Shown here: positions 1 through 12,100 of the stretch, piece by piece
Layout of the letters: each line of letters opens with the position of its first letter
How positions within the stretch are numbered: position 1 is the first letter of the stretch
Source: Podarcis raffonei
Taxonomy: Eukaryota > Chordata > Lepidosauria > Squamata > Lacertidae
DNA length: 64,000 nucleotides
Assembly: GCF_027172205.1 (NCBI RefSeq)
Contig: NC_070607.1
Coordinates: 692,001-756,000, forward strand
Direction of reading: 5' to 3'
Made by a program: the position numbers and the translations under genes
Notes under the pieces: generated by a model
Databases searched by the model: none
Told to the model about the DNA's origin: nothing
The model's input: only the letters and a program-made list of their open reading frames with translations

Positions 1-115
1 CGCAGCCCCGGGAGCGGCCGAGGGAGCAGGCGGGGCGGGGCGGGGGGGCGGCCCTTGGCGAGCGCGGCGCGGGAGGGGCCGCCAGGACCCCGCCCCCCGC
101 CCCGCCTCCTCACCT
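1..115. promoter_or_regulatory. GC-rich, CpG-dense block at the window edge (probable promoter or first-exon island)
   Basis: The first 115 bases are almost pure G and C with several GGGGCGG boxes (SP1-type), unlike the AT-richer DNA that follows. On the minus strand the bases at about 116 read CAG followed by GTGAGG, a good splice donor, which would make the segment just above it (117 to roughly 300) a non-coding first exon with its intron running left. Conserved amniote synteny puts the 5' end of ALDH9A1 next to the 3' end of TMCO1, so this may be that promoter. No coding sequence is visible, so the assignment is inference. Confidence 0.45.
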
Positions 116-955
116 GAATCGGGGTTTCCTTTGGGGCAGAGAGAGGATCCAGGCAGGTTTGAAGACTTGCGTGTTGAGGGGAAACCATCCGAGACACAGC
201 AGCTCTTTTTGTTGCCCCCAAATTCGTGTCCCCCAAACTGCGTCGTGCGCACTTTCTGCTGTCCCAATAGGGAGAATCTAGGCAGCGCAGTTCTCTACCC
301 GTCTACTCAGAAATAAGAAATAAGCTGAGATCCATGAGACTCACTCCCAGGTAACTGCAACCTAAACCCGGTGCTCTTCTAAATGGTTTTTTTTTAGCAA
401 TTATATTAATGCATACCAAAAATGAATAAAAAGAAATGTTTGCACACAAGTTATTACAATAATGAAAACCTATTGTACAGTTGTATCTTATCTTGATAAG
501 TGCGATAAAGCTCATTGTTATATCAACTTATTTGGCTGGTTATTAGTAGCTCTTCTATAGGAAGTTAACTTATACTTTGTTATGGCAGTCCATACTGCTC
601 TGAGATTTTTCCAATTTTACGCTGCACAGTTTCGCAGCAATAAGATTTGTTACCATTTCCAAATCATTTAATACTGTGTTTTAAAGTATCCTAATAAAGT
701 TCTGTGTTTGCAAGGCTACGATGCACTGTTCTCCTCTCCTCTGCTCTCCAGGACCCTAAAGCACCCCTTATTTCAAATTAATTGAATTTGGGGCAGTTCA
801 AGATGTTTTACATGATGCTGCTGGCAGATCTTTTTTTGCCAAAAGGGAGATTAACTACTGTAACTCTAGCTTCTGTTTACTGACCCAGTGAGGGGCAAAC
901 CCCCTTTCTAAAAACAACCCTTCAAACTCTGATGTCTTTTCAAGGTGTTGTCATG
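116..955. other. Intergenic stretch with no recognised feature
   Basis: AT-rich DNA between the GC-rich block and the first SINE. Only short reading frames (61-70 codons) occur and none resembles a known protein. The part next to 116 could be a non-coding first exon if the GC-rich block is a promoter. Confidence 0.5.
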
Positions 956-1311
956 TTAAGGGTAAAGGGAACCCTGACCATTAGGTCCAGTCATGGCCGA
1001 CTCTGGGGTTGTGGCGCTCCTTTTGCTTTATTGGCCGAGGGAGCCAGCGTACAGCTTCCGGGTCATGTGGCCAGCATGACTAAGCCGCTTCTGGTGAACC
1101 AGAGCAGCGCACGAAAACGCCGTTTACCTTCCCACTGGAACGGTACCTATTTATCTACTTGCACTTTGACGTGCTTTCGAACTGTGCTAGTTTGGCAGGA
1201 GCAGGGACAGAGCAACGGGAGCTCACCCCATCGCGGGGATTCGAACCGCCGACCTTCTGATCAGCAAAGGCCTAGGCTCTGGGGTTTAACCCACAGCGCC
1301 ACCCGCGTCCC
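956..1311 (-). mobile_element. tRNA-derived Sauria-type SINE, reverse orientation
   Basis: The minus strand reads from a tRNA-like head at about 1311 (GGGACGCGGGTGGCGC) through the B box GGTTCGAATCCCC to a tail with the motif ACCCTTTACC. The remaining copies of this family in the window share the same 350-bp body. No clear target duplication was found. It lies downstream of TMCO1. Confidence 0.9.
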
Positions 1312-2014
1312 AAGCACCACCCGTGTTAGGTGGTGATTAAAATGTGATTTCTGATGGTCACATGGATAGCAAGGGCTCCATAACTTCTAAAATGAAAACA
1401 CAAGCCAATACTTCACTGGTGCATGGCACTTGCTTCACCCAGCTTTTGTTTCTAGCCTCATCCCCACTCATACAGTCATATTGATTTTGTCCCTTTGTCT
1501 TCTGCTGAATCATGCAAGCGGGCACCTGGCTCGGCAGTTCCCTCCCATGATGTTGCAGCACCACCTGGTGGTCAACTGGACTGGGGAAGAATGGAAGTCG
1601 TATTTGGAACCAACACAGAAGGAATCAGAACTGCGACCGTATGGGAGGCAATGAAAGCTGTCATACAGGAAAACTGCATCAGCAAGACAGGAGACATGAA
1701 GAAAATGTGTGCCTGGGAACTGACCCACCTTGAGGTAGATGTAAAAATTTTGGAGCAGCACTACAAATGGAGGAGACTGCCGGAGACTTGAACTCAAGCC
1801 GCCATTTGACTCAGCAGCAAGCCAAGCCCCCCTCAGCTGTCTCTTGACATCGCTTATATACAATGCTAATCTTAACCAACTGCAATCGAAAAACATCCAG
1901 GGGAAGCCAGTGGCTGAAACAAACCAGTGCTGCCGTTCTGCAGCTGTCGGGAGTTTGTGGAATAAAAGCCTCCCTCAGAATAGTGTCTGAGGTGAACTAT
2001 ATGAACTGGAAGCA
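1312..2014. other. Intergenic DNA, nothing recognised
   Basis: Lies between the SINE and the probable end of the TMCO1 transcript. Overlapping reading frames of up to 128 codons occur on both strands at 1430-1896, but none matches a known family and they look fortuitous. Confidence 0.4.
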
Positions 2015-2035
2015 CAGAGACAAAACAATTTTTGT

Positions 2036-2041
2036 TTTATT
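2036..2041 (-). terminator. TMCO1: Candidate TMCO1 polyadenylation signal (AATAAA)
   Basis: AATAAA on the minus strand, 292 nt downstream of the TMCO1 stop codon and the first such hexamer after it. This gives a 3' UTR of about 300 nt ending near 2015. Alternative or longer 3' ends cannot be excluded. Confidence 0.45.
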
Positions 2042-2332
2042 TTCACTTTGGTAAAGGTAAAGGTTATTACACAAGAAAGAATACTACTGCTGCTTACTTC
2101 TAAGTCACACTTTTCTCATCAAACAGCACTCCATTTAATTCCACTAATATATTTCTCCACTGCCTCAGAGTAGTAAGTACAAGATCTAGCCCAAAGATGT
2201 GCTTCAGTGCTGATCTCTTTGCAAAACAAAGGTATGATAGTTACATAGGCAACATGTTCAGGAAGCCTTCTGTGCAATCCAGAGTTTCTTGTAAAGTCAG
2301 GATGTTTCGACTAGTGAGATGCAACTCTTATT

Positions 2333-2431
2333 TCAGGAGAACTTCCCAGACTGAGGTGGGGGGCCAAGGAATCCTCCAGCTTGCTTGGTGGCAGCTCGAG
2401 ATGGAGCCAAACCCAACAGCTTCTGAATATT
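2333..2431 (-). CDS. TMCO1: TMCO1 coding exon 7 (stop exon)
   Basis: 99 nt encoding NIQKLLGLAPSRAATKQAGG, FLGPPPQSGKFS and TGA. Acceptor TGCCAG. The cytosolic proline-rich tail is near identical to other amniotes. Confidence 0.97.
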   Translation of the reverse strand, partial: NIQKLLGLAPSRAATKQAGGFLGPPPQSGKFS

Positions 2432-5400
2432 CTGGCAAACAGGAGAAAAACACAAACTCACATTGGTTTGCTTTCGTGCAAGGGTGTGCATTGTTTAGGG
2501 CCCAACTGGGGTGATTTAGGGGTCTTCTCAGCCTAGTCGGAACAGGGTCCCCACAAAGCCTTGTTGTATTTGTACTCTTCTATATGGAATAGCTCTATGC
2601 TTTGCCCACAGAGCACTGAAGAGCACAGCATTGGTTTTCACTAACTAAAAAAACTTCAAAGATTTTAGAAAACTGTATTTTACTGCAAGCAAAGAAACAA
2701 ACAAAACCAGAGTTCTTCCAAACTCTGCAAGGAGCATTCTAGACAGCCTTACATTGCCAGGCCTATCAAGAGGTGTGCAAGGTCTAGCACTGGAAAGGCT
2801 GGTGTAAAGTTGCAAGTTTTAAAAAATGCACAAGCTAGAATACACACCACTCATCCACTTTTTAATTGCTTAAAGGTAAGAAAGAGCAAGAGACAAACCC
2901 CCACTTTCAAAATATGAAACTGGGAGGCTCTGACCCTCCAATACACATTAAACCCCTAGAACCTTGTACTGGTTGAAAACCTCATTCCCCTTTCTCCAAC
3001 CCTATTTCGAAGCCACTTTTCTATTCTGCAGCCCTGCTTTGCTTCAAAGTCTACGCAGCTGCCTCCTCTCCTTTAGGGCAGCTCCCCTTGCACACAGGAC
3101 ACCTCCATGGGGAACCTCCTGCACCTGTCTCCTCCCACCAATTGCAACTACAAAGCACCCTTTACACCTTTCATCTAGTTATGAAGCTGCCACCCCCATC
3201 TGATTCTGCAGACCCTTTCTTTCGTCCCTTGGCTTTCATCTTTGTCCCCATTGCCATGCCTCCCAGACCGTTGTCCTCTCTCATATTCTGCAGCCCTCTT
3301 TGTGCACCCCCCAGTCTTTAAGTTTGCTCAGTTAGACATTGCCCACACAGCAGTGTTTGCTTGTAGATTAAATGTATGTTCAAAATTACTACACTGAACC
3401 TGGACCTTCATGTTGAAGACAACACAGGGAACCAGGAGTGACACACATTGTATGAAGGTGCTATGGGATATTTGAGGGCTCTGCATCCTTGTGCACAAGG
3501 CAGCTGAGAAACAGAAGAGAGAACAGTGCAGCAAGAAAGGAGAGATGCTGAAAGGAAAAACAGGGCTATTTTAATCAACAGCAGAAGTTTGAGTAAAGCA
3601 GGGATGGACCTACACTAGTGGACTTTCCCCCCTCAAATAACGCCCCCCACCCAGCTGTAACAAGGAGAAACAGCAGAGATTACAACACAGAAGCTAACAC
3701 CAAAACACTTAACACAACAGAACCTTTCCAAACTGTACTCAGTCCTTCCTTCAAACTGCCACTTCCCCCACCACCCCTGCTCTCTAACCTCTGCCATTAT
3801 TTGAAATCACCACTTTCCCCTTCTTATTGATTGATTGAATTTATATACCGCTCTATACCTGGAGGTCTCAGGGTGGTTCACAGAAAAGATCAACATAAAA
3901 ATCACCAACTACTTCACCCCTACTCTACTCAAACCTCTGCTGAGGTTTAAAACCACCATTTTCCTCTCAGTGATTCCCTATACCCACTTCGCTCAAACTT
4001 CTGCTGTTGTTTAAAACAACTACTTCTATCCTCTCTCTGCTTCTCCTTCCTGGCTCCCATGCCACAGCTGTTGCGCAACCAGCCTTGTCTTTGCTCCCCA
4101 ATTTCACCCTGACGTTATGCAAATCCAGGGTTGTGATGGCACGTTCCCAAACCTCCAATGGGAGCTGTACAGTCATAGACCAGTTGAGATAAAATTAAAA
4201 TAAATTATGGAGGAGAGTGAATCCTTTTTACTTCTGCCACAAAAGTCCCGTCTGCAATTGGGCATGTTTAATCCACTTTGGGGATAGCAAATTTCATTCA
4301 TTTTGACCAAAATTCACAGCAGTTTTTAGATTCTACATTATGGTGAACAGGGATCGAGTGCTCTGTTTTATACAGAGTGACATGGAACCCCAAACACAGA
4401 TCAAAGTGGAGGGAGCACAGAGTGACTCACACACATACAAAGCAAAACACTCCATTTCTTGTCCCACTACGTGTTTGAATTTTCTCAGCAATGCTAAAAC
4501 TACTCTGTTACCAATAACTGCTTCTGGGACACATCACTGTGCTGCTTTAGCATAAACTTAAGATCTAATCATGCTACCACTTGACACAATCATATCAGCA
4601 TTGCCCACCACTCCTGTTGTGAATGATAGTTTTGCCTATGGTTAAGCTCTAATTGAATTATCTCTGACTATACTTTTGCGCTCCATTCAACTCCAACTTT
4701 AAATTCTCCCAACCCCCATTTACATGGTATGTCTGCATATGTATCTGTATGACACCCCCCCCCCCCCGACAATAGAGCATCTCACCCTGTATGCATTTGA
4801 TGAATGGGCTCTAGTCCATGAATATTTATGTTGTAATAAAACTGGTTAGTCTTTAAGGTTCTATAAATTAATCCATGCTAACAGAGGCAACTCAGTTATG
4901 GAAGAGGAAATGGGAACAATCTGCCTTGAGTCATTTTAATCAGCCAAATTGTCACATGGAGTGAGCAGAGGAAGAACAAACAAGGGACAGGATGTACATC
5001 TTCACACCCAGTCCAGATGTTGGTCAACTTTCCCAGCCACTTAAGGGTCCTTGAAAAACAATCCATGCAGCACTTCACACCCTCAGCAGGAAGAACTCCA
5101 AGGCAGGATTGACGTGCCAAGGGGACATGGAAACAGCACAGAGGAAGTTGCTTACTGCAGGGAGATATTTCAGGCAACCTCAAGCTCGAGTCAGGAGTGA
5201 GCAGTGTCCCAGCCAAGGCTCAAAACATTTCCTCAACATCAAAACATCCAAGGGCAAATCAATTGAGACCTAAGCTACTCACATCTCCAGGAGATCACCA
5301 GTGCAATGGCCTCAAACATTCCTCCCCGAAGTGTTAAAGAGTCCAATCTCTGCTACCCTCTTCCAATCAACAGTTCTGCAATACTGCAATGTCTCTCTAA

Positions 5401-8400
5401 TATACTTCCACTCATCAACAGATTCCAAACAATATATTATAATGTTTATACATTAATGTACACACATTTAATTTGCGTGCATTCAGCTTTATCCGCTTCT
5501 ACAAAAAACAAAAAAGGGGGTGGGAGTCCAGGGAAAAAAGACTAGCCGTCCCACCCACCCTTGCACTTACTGTGTTTTGACTACATGCGATTTTGGCTTT
5601 TGCCGCTTTCCCCAGAATGTAGCCCCAGCATATTTTGTGGGGTTACTGTATTGCAATGTCTAATGGGACGGCCTCTGTGGTGCATGTGAAACTTTAGCCC
5701 ATGCAGAATGTGGCACCTGTTAACCAGAGCTAGTTATTGGGACCATGTTACTCTTCTGTTTAAACAGCTGCAATGGCTGCTGGTTTGTTTTCAGCACTAA
5801 GAACTTATGACCAGTTTACGTAAAAGATCACTTGCTCTTATATGAGTCTGTAACTGCTAAGCATGTCCTGCCAATTTCTGAGTTGAATTTGGCTGTTTTT
5901 AAAATAGGAAGTACAAAGGCAAGGATACTGAGGACATGGACATGAAATACCATTATTATAATACGAGACTTCAGATATGCTTACAAACACAGTAAAAAAA
6001 TAATACGCTAGTCATTTGTGGCCTCCAAAAATAAGGGAGAGCAGCGCTCACTCATTTACAATAATCTGGAGACAATTCTTATTTGATACATGTGCCCCCT
6101 GAATGAGTGGTTATTTAATAAGCCCAAGAGAAAATATCAAGCTCATATGAATGAGTATCAAAATGGTGGAAGGTTAGCGGAAAGGAGGAAGAGAAGGCTA
6201 CGGCTGCATCTTTATATCACAGCATTGTAGTTGTGCCAGCCCTCTCTATCAATTATGATAAAAGTAATAAAATGTGAAACACGGTGTTCCCAACAAAGTT
6301 TCTGAATAAGGCAACCCTCCACGGAGTAGCACTTACCTGCCGAATAGACATAGTGCAGAGAATGTAGAGGAAGATGAAGGAACAATCTGTATAATCCTCA
6401 CCCAGAAGATTACGATGGGACAAACCCTGGATGTAGGAAAGTGGCACAAAGGGGAGCTTGGCAACCACTCGGCCATCAAATCTGGGAAAAGCATACAGAT
6501 GTACTTGGTTATCAGTACAAGTTGTCTGTGGTCCAGACTCACATTCTCCAAACAAGGCAGCAGGTGGAGCATTTAAGCCAAACAGTGTAACATTCAATGC
6601 ATAGCATGAAGAGGGTTGCCATATTTCAAAAAAGTGAAAACCGAGACACAAAAGTTGTTTCTTTGGGGGGGAGGGCAAAGTCATTGACCTTTTGGAAATT
6701 CACCAAAATCTAGACTTCCAACATGGGTTGCCATATGTCTGGATTTTCCCAAACATTTCAGTGACTTCCGCCTGGACACTGTTTCCGACTGACATATTCT
6801 GGCTATATCCAGGAAATACGCTAAGGAATCCATCTTAACTTAAATCACTCAGAGGTACCAGATTTATGGTATTGTAAGAGCTGCTGAACTGAACTGACAG
6901 TTTGATCTTAGAGCTGTTTGTGCCAAAGTATGGAATACAGTGGTACCTCGGGTTAAGTACTTAATTCATTCCGGAGGTCTGTTCTTAACCTGAAACTCTT
7001 CTTAACCTGGAGCACCACTTTAGCTAATGGGGCCTCCTGCTGCTGCCACGCTGCTGGAGCACGATTTCTCTTCTCAATTTCAGGGTTAGCGGAGTCTGTA
7101 ACCTGAAGCGTATGTAACCCGAGGTACCACTGTAAGTGTGTAAACACATGCTGGTACAGTCAAACCTCGGTTGTCTAACATAATCTTTTCTGGAAGACTG
7201 CTCAACTTCCGAAATGTTCTGACAACCGAGGATCAAAGGACAGCTGGCAAAGTCAATGGAGAAAAAAGAAAAAAACTCCCCAGAAGCCATTCGGTTTCTG
7301 AAAAACGTTGGAAAACCTGAGCATTTACTTCTGGGTATTCAGCGTTTGGGAGCTGAAATGTTCCAAAACAGAGCCGTTCGGGAACCGAGCTTTGACTGTA
7401 GTAAAACTTACCCAGAAACAATCCGATTGTGAAGAGTGTGCCACCAGGAACCTTAAGCCACTGGAATACTACAAGGACTACAAGAAATTTGTAGCTCCCA
7501 GGTGAAAACGCCAAATTTAACTACATATAGTATTTGGTTCAAAGCAGATTAGTCCTCTCCTGATTAGAGCAACCACAATTTCTTTGGGTGTACAGATATA
7601 AAGAAAAACCCTTTTGTTTACTTCAGTACTTCAGAGTACTTCATCCACTGCCCCAACCCTCTGAGGTATAGAGATTGAAGGCTGTACAACTTTTTTACAG
7701 ATTGAAGACTGTACAACTGTGTTTTGGAGCTGAGCTCAGATCGCTCAGGTCCAATATCATCACTCAGTGTTCAGATCCTTTAACAAAAGGAGAGCAACAG
7801 CACGTAAAATAAGGGACAAACTTCTCAGAAATCAATTAACCAAACTGGGTTTTGAAAACATTTTATGAGTTTCCAAAGGGGAATGAAGTTTCTTTCAGGC
7901 TCTACTTATACAGAGGAGAAAAGAAACTTGTGTATTTTAAGCTCCTGGCAGGGAGAGAAGTGCATAATGCTCCTTAACCAAGGTTACTGTGGGGACAAAT
8001 GTAGATGGTGGACTCTAGGAATCGGGCTAACTAGTTTCCAACTGCATGTCCTATAGTGCATTGCTATATGAAGCTCTCTCTCATTTTCAGCAGGTGCTTC
8101 TGGTACTGTAAACTCTTAAATGAGTGTTTCTTCCTGCAGAGTTAACAATACAAGGAGCTGCACTTCCAGTAAGTGCCAACTGGAGAGCAAAGGAATTTTT
8201 GGCAGAACAGATAGGAACGGATGTTTATCTCCCTTTGACATTGTTGTGATATTCTACGTGGTTCCTGTCTTCTTTTCTGGACACAGCTAAAAGAAAAAAT
8301 ATCAGGAAGTGCTACAGGGTATGGGCCCCATGCCTTTTACATTGTTAGGGAAGAAAGATGAATGTAGGAATTTAATCTAATTATCAAAATGAATATGACT

Positions 8401-9128
8401 AAGTCACTTTGAGAGTTCTTACAAAAACTCACTTTTAATATAATGTAAGAAATACCCTGCTGGAACAGACCAAAATCTAGTCCAGCATCTCAAAGTCAAG
8501 GTCTTTTTTAATAAAGCTCACTGAGTAGCCTGACAAGATTACTTGATCTCAGCCTAGCTCATCTCACAGAAATGCTGGGGAGATAAATGAGAATTGAAAA
8601 GCACCTTTTCTACTATGAAAAGATACCAAAATTACCAATGAGAATCCATATTGCTAGTGTGAGGAGCTCTCAGCTAATTTCTGCTAGAACCGTAACACTG
8701 AATATTTGGGATAAAAATAGAAGATTGAAGTTCACTGCAAATAGAGAGATGCATATGTTTGACCAAAAATCTTGCTGGAGTCTGAGCTGAAATTCAAGAG
8801 CCAGTGCAGACAGACAGCTTATGAGTGTATGACATGGGAATTAATGGGAAGTCACAATGGCTACTTCCATTATTTGGAAAACTGCAACTTTCCCCTGCAA
8901 TCATGAAAATAGCTCTGTGATCTTCCACAGGTCCTATGTCACACATACACAACTCAGTTTGTGGGAGATGGCAGTCAAATATAACTATGCATGCCTGCTA
9001 GTTAGTGAATGAAGGGGTTAAGGACCAGAGCTGTATGGCTAGATAGACTCGGGTCACACCCACTCTCCTATGCAGAGGAAATTAAGCTTCCTATCCTCTT
9101 CTTTCCACCCCCCTTTATATATAAATTC

Positions 9129-9174
<46 letters not shown>

Positions 9175-12100
9175 GACATCAACCGCTTGCAAGAATGGCT
9201 ATTGCACAGCTGCAACTATGTCTGCACCAACACTGTTTCCTTTTATGCTAATTCCACGCAGTTCCCAGGAAGGCACAGTGAGCTATGGAAAACATATACA
9301 GTATACTTGCAACTTATGCGCATTTAACTTGAGCATATTCAGCTTTATGCGCATGGCAAAAAAATAAACAATTACAAAGGGGTTGGGTGGGAAATAAACT
9401 CTGGCAATCCCACCTGCCATATCACCCAATGTGTTTTGGCTATATACAGTTTTGGCACTGGGCGCTTACTGTAGCCCTGACATAAGTTGTGGGCTCACTG
9501 TACCCTGAAGGAAGAAGAGAACATAGAGTATTGTTAACAGTTCTTAAAGAAAAGAAGAGTGGTAACCACTTACATGGAATTGAACATTCCCATCAGAGCA
9601 GTGAAACAAAAACCAATTGCAAACATGGACTTCATGCGAACCTGCAGTCAAAAGAACAATTGAGGACCCATATTAGTGTCTGGCAAATGCAGATTCAATG
9701 GAGAGGAAAAATTGGAGAAGTGACTATCGCCACTGAGTGTCTCCTCCCACAAAAACTGATGAATCAACTGGGATGTGCATATGCATTATCTGGAGCCACT
9801 AAATAGTCAACCTTGGTGAGGCCATTGGATGTTTATGGAGTCCTCAGCCCAAAGGCTATAGAAGGTTAGACCAGGAAATGTAGTAGCACAGGGGTCGGCA
9901 AGGCTTACCGGGCATGGGCTGGATCACTCCTGCGGAGATCCTCCATGGGCTGGACCGGCGCAGCGCAACGCCAGAAATCGCATCTGCGCATGTCCGCAGT
10001 GCCAGAAATTGCTTCTGTACATGCCCAGACGCAGAAAATTGCACCTGCACAGAAGCGATTTCCGGTGCCGTGGACATGCGCAGACACGATTTCTGGTGTC
10101 TGGGCATGTGTAGAAGTGATTTCCAGAACCACGGAAGAGAGTCCCTGCGCTGTGCTGCGCCGGTTTAGCGCAGTGCGTGGGGACTCACCGAGCGGGCAGC
10201 TTTTGGGCTGGTTAAGCGACCCTCATGGGCTGCTTCCGGCCCATGGGCCTTAGGTTGCTGACCTCTGTACTAGCACTTGACTTCCAGATGCCAACTTGCT
10301 CTCAGTCTAAGTGAAGCAAAGTAGATTTTAAAAACTTAACTGGCTGGCAAAACTAACACAGCATTAGCACTCGTTAAATTGTCTAGCTATAGTTGGCTCC
10401 ATTCAAAACAGCCATCCCTATTTCTATTTTAAGGGCTCAGGTCAGCAGTGAAGGTCGCCAATAGCTTGCCTCCTAACCTATCAGTGATGCTGACTCTAAA
10501 AAAAAACAAGTAACGGCCTCATTTTATGCATCTTCCCTGCTCTTTTTTTATTATGAGTTAGCATCTTTTATCCTGAAGCTCACACTTGGTTCCTAATTAA
10601 TAGGAAATGTTGAGCTGACCTTTTGCATCTGTGGCATTGGCATTCATGAGACTGGGCCATTTTGTTGGCACATGCTCAGAACATGATTGCTTACTAGGTC
10701 TCAATGAGAAGTTTTTCTTCCTTCATAAGAGGTGTGTCCTGTCTTAATAGGCTGCTGGGACTGACATGCACTGGTTTCCCAATCCCAGTCTTTGAACCAC
10801 TGCATCCTGTAACCTGCCCCTTCTTCCTGCCGAGAGCCCACTGTTTACCAACTAGCATCAGTCTCCCATTCCACAGGGGAAGGACTGGGGGCAGGGGTGG
10901 TGGGAGATGTGCTTTACTGTAGACTGCTCATCATTTGGCGTATCCTCCTCCATATTCCAACACCATACCTGGGGCACGGATGTCAGGACTCATGACATAC
11001 AATTAAATGCATCATGTAGTTGCATAGGTATTGTACCGCTGCCTGCCTTAACCCTACAGTTAGCAAATGGGAACCAAAACATTACAAGCCACTTAAGGAG
11101 TTTCAAATAAGCTATCCTTCACTAGTTGCCCAAGTACAATTTAAGTGTCAAACTTCACTACAACCTACAGAACACCTTACTTCCCCAACCAATCCATGGT
11201 CACCACATGCAACTATTTAGAGGTGTTCCGGGGGTGGGGTGGTCCAGCAAGTCTATAAAGGTCATCCTAGGATTCTCTGCCAGATCTCAAAAATACCTTC
11301 CATTGTTGTCTGCACAAAACCCAAGCATTCCAATCACATGAGCGTTGATCCTTATTTAAAGTTCTGAAACTTGCTTATGTCATACAAATTAGGGAAGGTA
11401 TAAAGAAATGTATAGGAAACATTAAAACCTTCAATTATTCCCCCAGTACTGGTATAGATACATCAGTACTGGTATGGGTACACTGAATGATAGGTTAAGG
11501 ATGCCAAGATTTATCCAGTCCAACTCCCTGCAATGCAGAAATCACAGCTAGATATTAGTTGTATTAGATGTTAACATAACGGGTGTTATGGGACGCGGGT
11601 GGCGCAGGGACGCGGGTGGCGCTGTGGGTAAAACCTCAGTGCCTAGGACTTGCCGATCGTATGGTCGGCGGTTCGAATCCCCGTGGCGGGGTGAGCTCCC
11701 GTCGTTTGGTCCCAGCTCCTGCTCACCTAGCAGTTCGAAAGCACTCTTAAGTGCAAGTAGATAAATAGGGACCTCTTTATAGCGGGAAGGTAAATGGCGT
11801 TTCCGTGTGCTGCACTGGTGCTGGCTCGCCAGCTGCAGCTTCGTCACGCTGGCCACGTGATCCGGAAGTGTCTTCGGACGGCACCGGCTCACGGCCTCTA
11901 GAGCGAGATGAGCACGCAACCCTAGAGTCGGAAACGACTGGCCCGTACGGGCAGGGGTACCTTTACCTTTTTATATAACATAACATGGGACACAGGTGGC
12001 GCTGTGGGTTAAACCACAGAGCCTAGGACTTGCCGATCAGAAGGTCGGCGGTTCGAATCCCCGCAACGGGGTGAACTCCCATTGCTCGGTCCCTGCTCCT

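Larger units (their letters stand above)
2432..6336 (-). other. TMCO1 intron 6
   Basis: 3.9-kb intron. It holds a short L2-like 3' tail (3826-3930), a poly-C run (about 4746-4767) and one TA-flanked MITE (5451-5648). Nothing else was recognised; the many short frames are not supported. Confidence 0.6.

Noticed and set aside
9070-9327. Frame through the (AC)n microsatellite
   Set aside because: The repeat produces an alternating Thr-His run; it is not a gene.
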